A program made the position numbers and the translations under genes. DNA of 64,000 bases from assembly GCA_002838185.1 (NCBI GenBank), contig CP017948.1, positions 372,001 to 436,000 of the forward strand. Reading direction: 5' to 3'. The notes under the pieces are model-generated. The model was given only the letters and a program-made list of their open reading frames with translations, was not told the origin of the DNA and made no database searches. Below are positions 52,308 through 60,802 of this stretch, in pieces; the first letter of the stretch is position 1, and the number at the start of each line of letters is the position of its first letter. The stretch comes from Tenericutes bacterium MO-XQ. GTDB lineage: Bacteria > Bacillota_I > Bacilli_A > Acholeplasmatales > Acholeplasmataceae.

Positions 52308-52727
52308 ATGAATCAAAGAAACAAAATTAACCCAGTTATCTCAGCTTGTCCAGTTTGTAAGCATGATTTAAAGGTAACAAAACTTGTGTGTGATCACTGT
52401 GATACAGTGATAGAAGGAAATTTCACATTATCAAAATTCAATTATCTAGAAACAGAAAAATTATACTTCATTGAAGTGTTCGTTAAAAATAGAGGAAATA
52501 TCAAAACCATCGAAAAAGAATTAAACATTAGTTATCCAACAGTTAAGAAAATGTTAGATGATGTCATCGTTGGATTAGGATATTCTCTAGATAGTGATTT
52601 AGAAAATGAGGAAGCAGAGAAAGAAAAGCAAGAATCTAAAGCTTCTAAAACTAATATATTAGAGAAAATCGCAAATAAAGAATTATCAGTATTAGAAGCA
52701 GTGGAGTTGCTCAAAAAAGGAAAGTAA
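52308..52727 (+). CDS. DUF2089-type HTH protein with C-terminal SHOCT-like helices
   Basis: A 139-residue protein. The N-terminus is a zinc ribbon (ACPVCKHDLKVTKLVCDHCDTVIEG, two CxxC pairs). It is followed by a helix-turn-helix with the DUF2089 pattern (FIEVFVKNRGNIKTIEKELNISYPTVKKMLDDVI). A charged linker leads to ILEKIANKELSVLEAVELLKKG, the same short helix pair seen in its operon neighbours. DUF2089 proteins are sigma-like or repressor-like in Firmicutes, and it is the most likely regulator of this operon. AAGGAG precedes the ATG. Confidence 0.85.
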   Translation: MNQRNKINPVISACPVCKHDLKVTKLVCDHCDTVIEGNFTLSKFNYLETEKLYFIEVFVKNRGNIKTIEKELNISYPTVKKMLDDVIVGLGYSLDSDLENEEAEKEKQESKASKTNILEKIANKELSVLEAVELLKKGK

Positions 52728-52738
52728 GGTGAAAAGTT

Positions 52739-52876
52739 ATGCGTCAATTATTTGAAGATCTAAGAGAAGACGATAAAAGAACTAAACACAATTTTCGTAA
52801 ATCAAACAGAGTCAATGAAACTAAATATGGAATTGAAGATGTTCATTATGTGATGATGTATCATTTACATATATAA
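52739..52876 (+). CDS. Small protein, 45 residues, unknown
   Basis: A short frame with a clear AAGGTGA ribosome binding site, starting 11 bases after the DUF2089 gene and in the same operon. It encodes a charged peptide that begins MRQLFEDLREDDKRTKHNF and ends HYVMMYHLHI, with no membrane span and no Cys. I know no family. The spacing and binding site, not length, support it as a gene. Confidence 0.55.
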   Translation: MRQLFEDLREDDKRTKHNFRKSNRVNETKYGIEDVHYVMMYHLHI

Positions 52877-52927
52877 TTCATAATCAAAAATTAAAATAAA
52901 AAATAAAAATCTATAGAGGTGAAAGAA

Positions 52928-53311
52928 ATGTCAAGAGACCAATTAAAAGAAGAAAGAATGAAAATTTTAGAATTATTAGCAAAAGGAACAATTAGTTCAG
53001 ATGAAGCTGAAAAATTATTAACAGCTATGGATCAATCGGATAGAAACTTCGAACAAGAAGTTGTAGTTCAAAAGAAAGCACCATTTAGAATGTTAAAGAT
53101 TTTAGTCGATTCAAATGATGGAGATAAAGTAAGAATGCAAATTCCAGTTGAATTTTCAAAATTACTAAAAACTGCAAAATTTAAATCAAAAATCGGAGAT
53201 TCTGACATTGATATCGACGCAATCGTTGATATGATCAGCGAAGGTGTAGTCGGCGAAATTGTAAATGTTGAGTCTGCAGATGGCGATATTGTTAAGATTG
53301 TCGTTGAATAA
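52928..53311 (+). CDS. SHOCT-like/YvlB N-terminal-like domain protein
   Basis: A 127-residue acidic protein; ATG at 52928 follows AGAGGTGA. The N-terminal helix pair MKILELLAKGTISSDEAEKLLTAM is a clear SHOCT-like motif. It continues with FRMLKILVDSNDGDKVRMQIPVEFSKLL, IDIDAIVDMISEGVVGEIVNVESADGDIVKIVVE, a pattern found in YvlB/LiaX-like proteins of Firmicutes envelope stress responses. It lacks the C-terminal DUF4097 beta-helix of those proteins. Last gene of the operon before a large hairpin and an ABC exporter pair. Confidence 0.85.
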   Translation: MSRDQLKEERMKILELLAKGTISSDEAEKLLTAMDQSDRNFEQEVVVQKKAPFRMLKILVDSNDGDKVRMQIPVEFSKLLKTAKFKSKIGDSDIDIDAIVDMISEGVVGEIVNVESADGDIVKIVVE

Positions 53312-53326
53312 TTTAATCAATAAACG

Positions 53327-53362
53327 TTTTCCACGCTGTATTATTTAAAACAGCGTGGAAAA
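53327..53362 (+). terminator. 13-bp hairpin between the small-protein operon and the ABC exporter genes
   Basis: TTTTCCACGCTGT (53327-53339) and ACAGCGTGGAAAA (53350-53362) are perfectly complementary with a 10-nt loop. Only TATTATAT follows, not a T run, so it is a weak terminator, an mRNA processing or stabilising hairpin, or an operator. TATAAT at 53368-53373 directly after it is a likely -10 for the exporter genes. Confidence 0.6.
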
Positions 53363-53402
53363 TATTATATAATAGGAGTAAGAAGACAACAAGGAGAGCA
53401 TT

Positions 53403-55178
53403 ATGTTATTCGGTAAGCATTTTAGAAAATATTATTTAAAATATGCCCTGTTTTTTTTGACGGGCGTTTTTGTGTTAATAGCAGTTGACTGGTTTCAACT
53501 TGAAATACCAAAAATCATAGGTTCGATCATCGATAATTTATATGAAGATGTTATTGACGAACAAATGATTTTAGATGGTATTAAGCGTATAGCGGTTCTA
53601 GCAGGTATTATTGGGCTAGGCAGATTTTTATGGAGATATACTATTTTTGGAGCTTCAAGACGTATAGAATACCAACTTCAAAATGTCATGTTTAGACATG
53701 GAACAAAACTTTCTCAAAGTTTCTATGCGAAAGAAAAAGTTGGTGGACTGATGAGTTATTTCATTAATGATCTACAAGCAATCAGAATGGCGTTTGGTCC
53801 AGGATTATTAATGTTAGTGGATGGCCTATTCTTAGGTGGGTTTGCGATTTATCGTATGGCTAACTTAAATGGCAGATTAACTTTGATTGCTGCAGTTCCA
53901 ATGCTTTTACTTACTGCAGTGATGGTTTTTATCCGTAAGAGCATGAGTGCTAAATTTAAACTAAGACAAAAAGCATTCGAAGAATTATCAGATTTTACAC
54001 AAGAAAATTTCTCAGGTATCACGGTTATTAAAGCTTTTGTTAGAGAAGCAAAAGAATATTTATTATTTAGACAAAGAAATGATGAACTTTACAATAAACA
54101 TATGGGGTTTGTTAAGTATATGGTTTTCGTAAATATCATCATCTCAATTGCATTAAACGTAGTGATTTTAACGATTATTGTATACGGAAGTATATTGGTC
54201 ATTTATCGAGATGCATTTGGATTAACAGCAGGACAATTAACTGAGTACATCAGTTACTTCTTTACATTAATATGGCCAACCATGGCATTATCAAGATTTA
54301 TCCAAATTCAGTCTCAAGCAAAAGCCAGTGCAGAGCGTATTGAAGCCTTTTTAGACCATGAGATTGAAGTTAAAGATGGTCAAGATTTATTAAGAAATGT
54401 AGATGATCTAAGAGGTAGCATTCAAGTTAAAGATTTAACATTTCAATACCCTGATGGCGATGTCCCTGTCTTAAAAGGTGTATCTTTTGATATCAAAGCA
54501 GGAGAGATGGTAGGGATTTTAGGACGTACTGGTTCAGGTAAAAGTTCGCTTGTCGATTTATTTTTGAGAATCTACAATTTAAACGAAGATCAAGTCTTTA
54601 TTGATGGTCATGACATTATGAAACTTCCAATCCAAACAGTGAGAGAAACCATTGGTTATGTGCCACAAGATAATTTCTTATTCTCAGAAACCATTTATTC
54701 AAATATCGGTTTTGCTTATCAAGATATTGATGAACAGAAAATTGAAGAAGCTGCGAGATTATCAGATGTTTATGATAATATCATGGAATTTAAGGAAAAA
54801 TTCAATACCGTTTTAGGTGAACGTGGTGTTACAGTTTCTGGTGGGCAAAAACAAAGAATTTCTATTGCTAGAGCATTAGCTAAAAACCCTGAAATTCTTA
54901 TATTAGATGATTCCGTTTCAGCAGTAGATACAAAAACTGAAGAAGCAATTATTAGCAACCTTCACAGAGTAAGAAAAGGTAGAACAACCATATTCATAGC
55001 ACACCGTATATCAACGGTTAAACGCATGGATAAAATCATATTACTTGATGATGGAAAAGTGGTTGCAGTTGGATCACACAAGGAGTTGTTAAAGACATCT
55101 ACTTTATATCAAGATATGGTTAGACGTCAACAACTTGAAAACTTAGTTCAAGGAGGTAGCAGCAATGAAGGACTTTAA
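53403..55178 (+). CDS. ABC exporter half-transporter, degenerate-Walker-B subunit (YheI/BmrC-like)
   Basis: A 591-residue half-transporter: six membrane helices in the first ~310 residues, then an ATPase domain with GRTGSGKSS, signature VSGGQKQR and Walker B ILILDDSVSAVD (Asp in place of Glu). It pairs with the next gene (14-bp overlap) to form a heterodimeric multidrug-type exporter. It may form a cell-envelope defence module with the SHOCT/DUF2089 operon just upstream; that link is inference from position. Confidence 0.9.
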   Translation: MLFGKHFRKYYLKYALFFLTGVFVLIAVDWFQLEIPKIIGSIIDNLYEDVIDEQMILDGIKRIAVLAGIIGLGRFLWRYTIFGASRRIEYQLQNVMFRHGTKLSQSFYAKEKVGGLMSYFINDLQAIRMAFGPGLLMLVDGLFLGGFAIYRMANLNGRLTLIAAVPMLLLTAVMVFIRKSMSAKFKLRQKAFEELSDFTQENFSGITVIKAFVREAKEYLLFRQRNDELYNKHMGFVKYMVFVNIIISIALNVVILTIIVYGSILVIYRDAFGLTAGQLTEYISYFFTLIWPTMALSRFIQIQSQAKASAERIEAFLDHEIEVKDGQDLLRNVDDLRGSIQVKDLTFQYPDGDVPVLKGVSFDIKAGEMVGILGRTGSGKSSLVDLFLRIYNLNEDQVFIDGHDIMKLPIQTVRETIGYVPQDNFLFSETIYSNIGFAYQDIDEQKIEEAARLSDVYDNIMEFKEKFNTVLGERGVTVSGGQKQRISIARALAKNPEILILDDSVSAVDTKTEEAIISNLHRVRKGRTTIFIAHRISTVKRMDKIILLDDGKVVAVGSHKELLKTSTLYQDMVRRQQLENLVQGGSSNEGL

Positions 55179-56958
55179 AGATAACACTCGTGAACGAAGT
55201 GATAAAGAGGTTTTAAGACGATTAATTAGATACATGTTACCTTATAAAAAGCAGTTTATCGTAATTGTTATTATGATGTTTATAGGTATTGGATTACAGT
55301 TATTACCACCGTTTTTAATCGGATTTACTGTAGATACTGTTGCGAGTGATGTGCTTTCTCAAGATGAGAAATTATATCGAATCATTTTTATGGGTGTCTT
55401 CTTTATATTCGCATTAATTATAGGGAATGTCGTTAACTATTATCAATCGATTATGCTGCAAAGAGTTGGTCAACAAACAGTTGTTGAACTTAGAAATGAT
55501 GTATTTAGTCATATCGAAAAACTTGCGATTGGTCAAATTAATGAAGTACCAGTAGGTAAGTTAGTAACGCGTGTAGCAAATGATACTAATACCATTAGTG
55601 AAATGTATACCAGTGTTGCTGTTAACCTAATCAAAAACATCATTTATATTATGGCAATTTTAGTCATCTTATTTACGATCAACATAAGAATTACATTATT
55701 CATTTTACTGATTTTACCTTTTGTTGTTGGAGCATCTATTCTCTTTAGAAAGTTTTCAAGAGCATCATATAGAAGAGTACGTGCAAATGTTTCTGAAGTT
55801 AATGCATTTTTATCAGAAAACTTATCTGGAATGAAAATTACGCAAATTTTCAATCAAGAAGAAAAGAAAAAAGATGAATTTTTCCATAAAACAACTAATT
55901 TAAAGAAGAGTTATTTAAGAGAAATATTGGTATTTGGTATATATAGACCTTCGATTTATTTAATGTCTATGATTGGTACATTGATTGTGCTTTATGTTGG
56001 TTATCAAGAGGTTGTTGCTGGTGTGATTACAGCAGGTATTTTATTTAGTTATTATACGTATGTTGGTGATTTTTTCCAACCTGTTCAACAGCTTGCTGAA
56101 GAGTTTAATATCCTGCAAAATGCATTTGCAAGTGCAGAAAAAATCTTCGATGTTTTAGATACAAAACCAATGATTATTGATGAAGATGATGCGATTGAAT
56201 TAGAATCATTTAGTGGTAACATTGAATTTAAAGATGTTTGGTTTAGATATATCGAAGATGAGTGGGTATTAAAAGGCATTAGTTTCAAAGTTAATCCTGG
56301 AGATACTGTAGCTTTTGTTGGTGCAACCGGTTCAGGTAAAACAACCATATTAAGCCTTATTGTTAGAAACTATGAGATTCAAAAAGGTCAAATCTTAATT
56401 GATGGTATTGATATCAGAAGAATTAAACGTTCAAGCTTAAGAAAACATATTGGACAAATGCTTCAAGATGTATTCTTGTTTAGTGGAACGATTAAAGATA
56501 ACATTACCTTAAAAGATGATACGATTAATGATGATGAAGTTGTTTCTGCAAGTGAGTATGTTGGCGCAAACACATTCATTGATAAACTACCAGATAACTA
56601 TGGTCATGTCGTTTTAGAAAGAGGAAACAATTTCTCTAGCGGACAAAGACAACTCATCTCTTTTGCAAGAGCTTTAGTTTATAAACCAAGTTTAATGATT
56701 CTAGATGAAGCAACTGCAAACATTGATAGTGAGACTGAAGAACTGATCCAAGAATCATTAGAAAAAATGATGAATATTTCAACAATGCTTATTGTTGCCC
56801 ATCGTTTATCTACAATTCAACATAGTGATAAAATCATCGTTATGCAAAAAGGTGAAATTAAAGAAGAAGGCAGTCATCAAGAATTGTTAAAACAAAAAGG
56901 ATTGTATTACAACTTATATAGGTTGCAATATGATGAAGAAAACAAAGATAATATTTAA
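55165..56958 (+). CDS. ABC exporter half-transporter, catalytic-Glu subunit (YheH/BmrD-like)
   Basis: A 597-residue half-transporter with an N-terminal extension of ~20 residues, six membrane helices and an ATPase domain. Walker A is GATGSGKTT, Walker B LMILDEATANID has the catalytic Glu, and the signature is altered to FSSGQRQ. It mirrors the first exporter pair in this window: degenerate Walker B in the first subunit and altered signature in the second, hence one consensus and one degenerate ATP site. AAGGAGG precedes the ATG. Confidence 0.9.
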   Translation: MKDFKDNTRERSDKEVLRRLIRYMLPYKKQFIVIVIMMFIGIGLQLLPPFLIGFTVDTVASDVLSQDEKLYRIIFMGVFFIFALIIGNVVNYYQSIMLQRVGQQTVVELRNDVFSHIEKLAIGQINEVPVGKLVTRVANDTNTISEMYTSVAVNLIKNIIYIMAILVILFTINIRITLFILLILPFVVGASILFRKFSRASYRRVRANVSEVNAFLSENLSGMKITQIFNQEEKKKDEFFHKTTNLKKSYLREILVFGIYRPSIYLMSMIGTLIVLYVGYQEVVAGVITAGILFSYYTYVGDFFQPVQQLAEEFNILQNAFASAEKIFDVLDTKPMIIDEDDAIELESFSGNIEFKDVWFRYIEDEWVLKGISFKVNPGDTVAFVGATGSGKTTILSLIVRNYEIQKGQILIDGIDIRRIKRSSLRKHIGQMLQDVFLFSGTIKDNITLKDDTINDDEVVSASEYVGANTFIDKLPDNYGHVVLERGNNFSSGQRQLISFARALVYKPSLMILDEATANIDSETEELIQESLEKMMNISTMLIVAHRLSTIQHSDKIIVMQKGEIKEEGSHQELLKQKGLYYNLYRLQYDEENKDNI

Positions 56959-56968
56959 GTATTAAATT

Positions 56969-56994
56969 GAGAAGCTATAGCTTCTCTTTTTTTT
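56969..56994 (+). terminator. Intrinsic terminator after the second ABC exporter pair
   Basis: GAGAAGCTATAGCTTCTC palindrome and eight T. Confidence 0.9.
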
Positions 56995-57030
56995 GACATT
57001 TTTTTCACTTTACTTTTTAGCTTTCATTGG

Positions 57031-57039
57031 TGTTATAAT
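57031..57039 (+). promoter_or_regulatory. Extended -10 promoter of the oxidoreductase gene
   Basis: TGTTATAAT (TG-n-TATAAT). A weak -35, TTTACT at 57009-57014, would be 19 bp away. Transcription from here excludes upstream in-frame start codons. Confidence 0.55.
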
Positions 57040-57064
57040 GAAACATAGAAAGGGTGAAATTCAT

Positions 57065-58102
57065 ATGAAAAAAATAGTAACAGCCATTGTTGGTTATGGT
57101 TTTTCCGGATCGACATTCCATTTGCCACCACTAAAACACAATGAAGCCTATGATATAAAATTAGTGATGACAAGAAGCGAACATAACCAAGCACAACTCA
57201 AAAAAGATTATCCATCTGCAAAAATTGTAACAACCTATGAAGAAATATTAAATGACAAAGAAGTAGATCTAGTGATCATCGCAACTTCTAATGCTGTCCA
57301 TTATAGTTACACAAAAGATGCACTTTTAAAAGGTAAACATGTTGTTTGTGAAAAACCATTTGTTGAAACCTATGCACTTGCAAAAGAATTATATGATTTA
57401 GCTGATGAGAAAAATTTAATATTAAGAGTATTTCACAATAGAAAATATGATGGTGATATTCTTACAGTCCATCAAGTGCTTAAAGATAAAGATTTTGGAG
57501 ATATTGTTTCATATGAGACAAGATTTGATCAATATCGACCAGAGATAGGTTCTAATTGGCGCTTTAAAAAGGTGGATATGGCAGGTAATTTCTATGATCT
57601 TGCACCTCATTTAGTGCATCATGTTGTTAGTTTATTTGGGTTACCAAATAAGGTTTACAATAAATTATTTTATGATAGAAAGGGCTCAAATGTTGATGAT
57701 CACTTCGAAATGGTGATGTATTACGATCATGGGCTTAGATGTTATTTAGGTGCTGAAATGCTCGATAGAGCACCAAAACCTAGACATAAACTTGTAGGGA
57801 CAAAAGCAAGTTATGTTAAATATGAGTTTGATGTACCTGATACAGTAGACTTTAAACCAGAGAATTTATACCAAGATCGTCAAATGAGAAGTGATTTTAT
57901 CGAAGATCCTAGTCATCCTGAACATGTTGATGTCTTAAAAGGACAGCATTACAGATTCTATGACGTGTTAAAAGAAGATATTTTAAATCCTCCTAAAGTA
58001 GATGAAGACAAGAAACTAGCATTATCCGTGATTTTAGTTATGGAAATGGCGATGAAATCAGTTTTAGAAGGAAAAGAAATAGAAGTTCCTAAACTTAAAT
58101 AA
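57065..58102 (+). CDS. Gfo/Idh/MocA family oxidoreductase
   Basis: A 345-residue NAD(P)-dependent dehydrogenase acting on sugars or cyclitols. The N-terminal Rossmann fold has AIVGYGFSGSTFHLPPL and LVIIATSNAVHYSYTKDALLKGKHVVCEKPFVET, with the EKP catalytic Lys. The C-terminal alpha/beta domain has VHHVVSLFGLPNKVY. It resembles the YulF/IolX-type branch with GYGFSG. ATG at 57065 follows AAAGGGTGAA; longer in-frame versions would start upstream of the promoter. Lies next to the xylose region, but is separated by a terminator; substrate unknown. Confidence 0.9.
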   Translation: MKKIVTAIVGYGFSGSTFHLPPLKHNEAYDIKLVMTRSEHNQAQLKKDYPSAKIVTTYEEILNDKEVDLVIIATSNAVHYSYTKDALLKGKHVVCEKPFVETYALAKELYDLADEKNLILRVFHNRKYDGDILTVHQVLKDKDFGDIVSYETRFDQYRPEIGSNWRFKKVDMAGNFYDLAPHLVHHVVSLFGLPNKVYNKLFYDRKGSNVDDHFEMVMYYDHGLRCYLGAEMLDRAPKPRHKLVGTKASYVKYEFDVPDTVDFKPENLYQDRQMRSDFIEDPSHPEHVDVLKGQHYRFYDVLKEDILNPPKVDEDKKLALSVILVMEMAMKSVLEGKEIEVPKLK

Positions 58103-58110
58103 TTAAAACA

Positions 58111-58153
58111 AAAAAAGTTCCATATTGCGTTCAAATACGCATGGAACTTTTTT
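58111..58153. terminator. Intrinsic terminator after the oxidoreductase gene
   Basis: AAAAAGTTCCAT/ATGGAAC plus GCGT/ACGC pairing (58117-58147), flanked by A's and T's; works in both directions, so it also ends xylR transcription. Confidence 0.8.
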
Positions 58154-58178
58154 ATTTTAAAAAATGTGAAAAAAGTAG

Positions 58179-58216
58179 TTTACAAAACTTAATTTAAATG
58201 TTAAACTAAGTTTGAA
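58179..58216 (+). promoter_or_regulatory. Orphan xyl-type promoter/operator and cre-like box
   Basis: TTTACA (58179-58184), 17 bp, TAAACT (58202-58207). The inverted repeat TTAATTTAA, ATG, TTAAACTAA (58189-58209) overlaps the -10 and is nearly the same as the one ahead of the sugar ABC genes. TGAAAGCGCTACAC follows (58212-58225), matching 12 of 14 positions of the catabolite (cre) consensus. On the plus strand no gene follows until xylA, because xylR occupies the opposite strand. Confidence 0.55.
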
Positions 58217-58225
58217 AGCGCTACA

Positions 58226-59384
58226 CTATAGTTTCTGTGTGTTCAATTTAACTTTATAATTTTCAACATTCAAGAACTTTTGAATCAACACATGTGTCAA
58301 CCCTAAAACATTTTTCTTAGATTGATATTTAGAAGTGGTTAAAACTTCTAAACTCATAATTTGCGATCTTAGTTTATTCTTGACAGAAGATATGCTTTCT
58401 GGAATGCTTTCAACAACTTTAGAGTTGATGACAATCGTTTTTGGGTTCAACGCTAAAGAGATATTGTTTACAATCAAGCTTAAGTAATCAATGAATTCAT
58501 GATAAATTTTAAGAGCAGATGGATCTTTATGTTTATAACGCTCAACAAATTCATCAATTGAAATATGTTCTTGAGTGAGTTGGTAGTAATCATCTAATAT
58601 CGCTGGTTCGGAAATATATTGTTCTAAACAGCCATAGTTACCACAAACACATTTCTTACCGTTAGGAACAACGATGGTATGGCCGATTTCACCAGCGTAT
58701 CCATTTTCACCAGTATAAAGCTTGTGATCGATGATGATTCCCATACCAACACCTAGACCGATATTTAAAGATACGAGATTCTCATCATCAGTATTAATTA
58801 AATGTTCACCTAGTGCAGAAATGTTTGCTTCGTTTTCAACATAGGTTTCAATGCCTGTGTAGTCTTCGATAATAGTTTTTAGATCAATGTCTTTCCAAGA
58901 AGTGAAAGTAGCATATTTGATTTTTTGATACAATACCATAAACACCGATGCCAATACCGATTAAACCGTATTTAGAATCAATTGTGTTTGCTTTAAGTTC
59001 GTCAATGGCTTCTAGTAAAACTTTTAAGTATTCTGAAAACTCAAAATTATGAACTTCCTTGTGAAGTTCAAAAACGATGTTTCCATATAAATCGGTAATG
59101 ACACCATAAATAGAATCTGTCAGTAGTTCGATACTAATGATTCTTCCAGCGTTCTTGTTTAATGCGAACACAATAGCGCTACGACCACTAGTTTTTACGA
59201 TTTTCTCAGTTTCTACAACAATGTCTTTATCCACAAGTTCTTGGATAATCGTAGAAATTGTTGCTTTATTTAATGTAGTAACTTTGGATAATTCAATACG
59301 AGATGTTTCTCTCAGTTCGATTAGTTTTTCAACAACTAACTTAATATTATCCGCTTTAATCGATTGTGTATGTGAGGTTTTCAT
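58226..59384 (-). pseudogene. xylR: ROK family xylose repressor (XylR-like), frameshifted
   Basis: Two overlapping minus-strand frames together make one ROK repressor. The first (from ATG 59384; TTG 59390 also possible) has the winged helix ELSKVTTLNKATISTIIQELVDKDIVVE and runs to ...IGIGVYGIVSK before going off frame. The second resumes with IKYATFTSWKDIDLKTIIED and carries NIGLGVGMGIIID, NGYAGEIGH and the zinc motif CVCGNYGCLEQ to its end at 58226. Removing one A from the A6 run (T6 at 58921-58926 on the plus strand) restores a single frame (GIVSKIKYATF). It is divergent from xylA, the classic XylR position. Confidence 0.8.
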
Positions 59385-59412
59385 AATCAAACATCCTTTC
59401 GTTTCTATCTAA

Positions 59413-59441
59413 ATTATATACTAATCTTTGTTATTTAACAA
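59413..59441 (-). promoter_or_regulatory. xylR promoter with palindromic operator candidate
   Basis: On the minus strand TTGTTA (59436-59441), 17 bp, TATAAT (59413-59418). TTGTTATTTAACAA (59428-59441) is a palindrome covering this -35 and lies 30 bp upstream of the xylA start, so one bound repressor could affect both genes. Confidence 0.5.
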
Positions 59442-59471
59442 TCATATAAAAAAACATAAAGGAGTATGAAT

Positions 59472-60791
59472 ATGGGATATCTAGACAATATTCAAAAAAT
59501 TAAATTTGAAGGATCAAAGAGTAAAAATCCATTTGCATTCAAGTATTACAATCCGGAAGAAGTTATTTTAGGAAAGAAGATGAAAGATCATCTTAAGTTT
59601 TCTATGGCTTATTGGCATACATTCACTTATATGGGTGTAGACCCTTTTGGGAAAGAAACAATGGAAAGACCATGGGATATCGAAAATCAAGATCCAATGG
59701 AAAGAGCTAAAGTAAGAGTTAAAGTGGCATTTGAGTTTATGGAAAAACTTGGTTTAGAATACTTTTGTTTCCATGATGTTGATATTGCACCTCAAGGTGA
59801 TACTTTAAAAGAAACTAATGAAAACTTAGATGTCATCGTGGATTTAATTGAAAAAGAAATGAAACGTACTGGCATTAAACTTTTATGGGGTACTGCAAAC
59901 TTATTTAGCCACAAACGCTTTATGCATGGTGCTTCAACATCACCAAATGCTGATGTATTTGCATATGCTGCAGCTCAAGTGAAGAAAGCTTTAGAAATTA
60001 CAAAACGCTTAGATGGTGCAGGTTATACATTCTGGGGTGGTAGAGAAGGTTATGAAACTTTACTGAATACAGATATGAAACTCGAACAAGAAAATTTCGC
60101 TAGACTTCTACATATGGCAGTCGATTATGCTAAAGAAATTGGATTTACAGGTCAGTTTTATATTGAACCAAAACCAAAAGAACCAACAAAACACCAATAT
60201 GACTATGACAGCGCAACTGTGATTTCATTCCTTAGAACTTATGGTTTAGTCGATCATTTTAAATTAAATATCGAAACAAATCATGCGACTTTATCAGGAC
60301 ATACTTTACAACATGAGCTAAGAATTGCGTTTGATCAAGGGTTATTAGGCAGTGTAGATGCTAACCAAGGTGACTTACTACTTGGTTGGGATACTGATCA
60401 ATTTCCTACAAACCTATATGATACAATCTTATCTATGTATGAAATCATCCGTGGTGGTGGATTTACAACGGGTGGACTTAATTTTGATGCAAAAGTTAGA
60501 AGAGGGTCATTCACTGAAGAAGATTTAATCTTAGCACATATCGCAGGTATGGATACATACGCAGCAGGTTTAAAAATCGCTGCAAAACTTTGGGAAGACA
60601 AAGTCTTTGAAGCTAATTTAGATCATAGATATCAATCATATCAAAAAGGTATTGGAAAAGATATCGTTAATCGTAAAGTTGGATTTAAAGAACTAGAAGC
60701 ATACATTTTAAACAAAAAAGATATTGAAGAAAACGAGTCTGGTAGACAAGAACACTTAGAGGCGATTATTAATCAATATATATTAGGATAG
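59472..60791 (+). CDS. xylA: Xylose isomerase
   Basis: Isomerises D-xylose to D-xylulose with two divalent metals. About 439 residues, the class II length. Motifs are [16 protein letters not shown] (catalytic His), [83 protein letters not shown] (metal Glu), [39 protein letters not shown] and [21 protein letters not shown] at 59472 follows AAAGGAG; ATG at 59466 is too close. xylB follows after 11 bp. Confidence 0.97.
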   Translation: MGYLDNIQKIKFEGSKSKNPFAFKYYNPEEVILGKKMKDHLKFSMAYWHTFTYMGVDPFGKETMERPWDIENQDPMERAKVRVKVAFEFMEKLGLEYFCFHDVDIAPQGDTLKETNENLDVIVDLIEKEMKRTGIKLLWGTANLFSHKRFMHGASTSPNADVFAYAAAQVKKALEITKRLDGAGYTFWGGREGYETLLNTDMKLEQENFARLLHMAVDYAKEIGFTGQFYIEPKPKEPTKHQYDYDSATVISFLRTYGLVDHFKLNIETNHATLSGHTLQHELRIAFDQGLLGSVDANQGDLLLGWDTDQFPTNLYDTILSMYEIIRGGGFTTGGLNFDAKVRRGSFTEEDLILAHIAGMDTYAAGLKIAAKLWEDKVFEANLDHRYQSYQKGIGKDIVNRKVGFKELEAYILNKKDIEENESGRQEHLEAIINQYILG

Positions 60792-60802
60792 GAGATTTAC
60801 TT

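Noticed and set aside
56993-57064. N-terminal extension of the Gfo/Idh/MocA protein (hydrophobic, from 56993)
   Set aside because: It would start upstream of the promoter -10 and overlap the T run of the previous terminator; ATG 57065 has a good ribosome binding site and starts right at the Rossmann fold.
58226-58954. Separate ROK kinase gene of 242 residues
   Set aside because: Its first residues make no sense as a ROK start and it continues the upstream frame exactly after a one-base slip, so it is the second half of one repressor gene.
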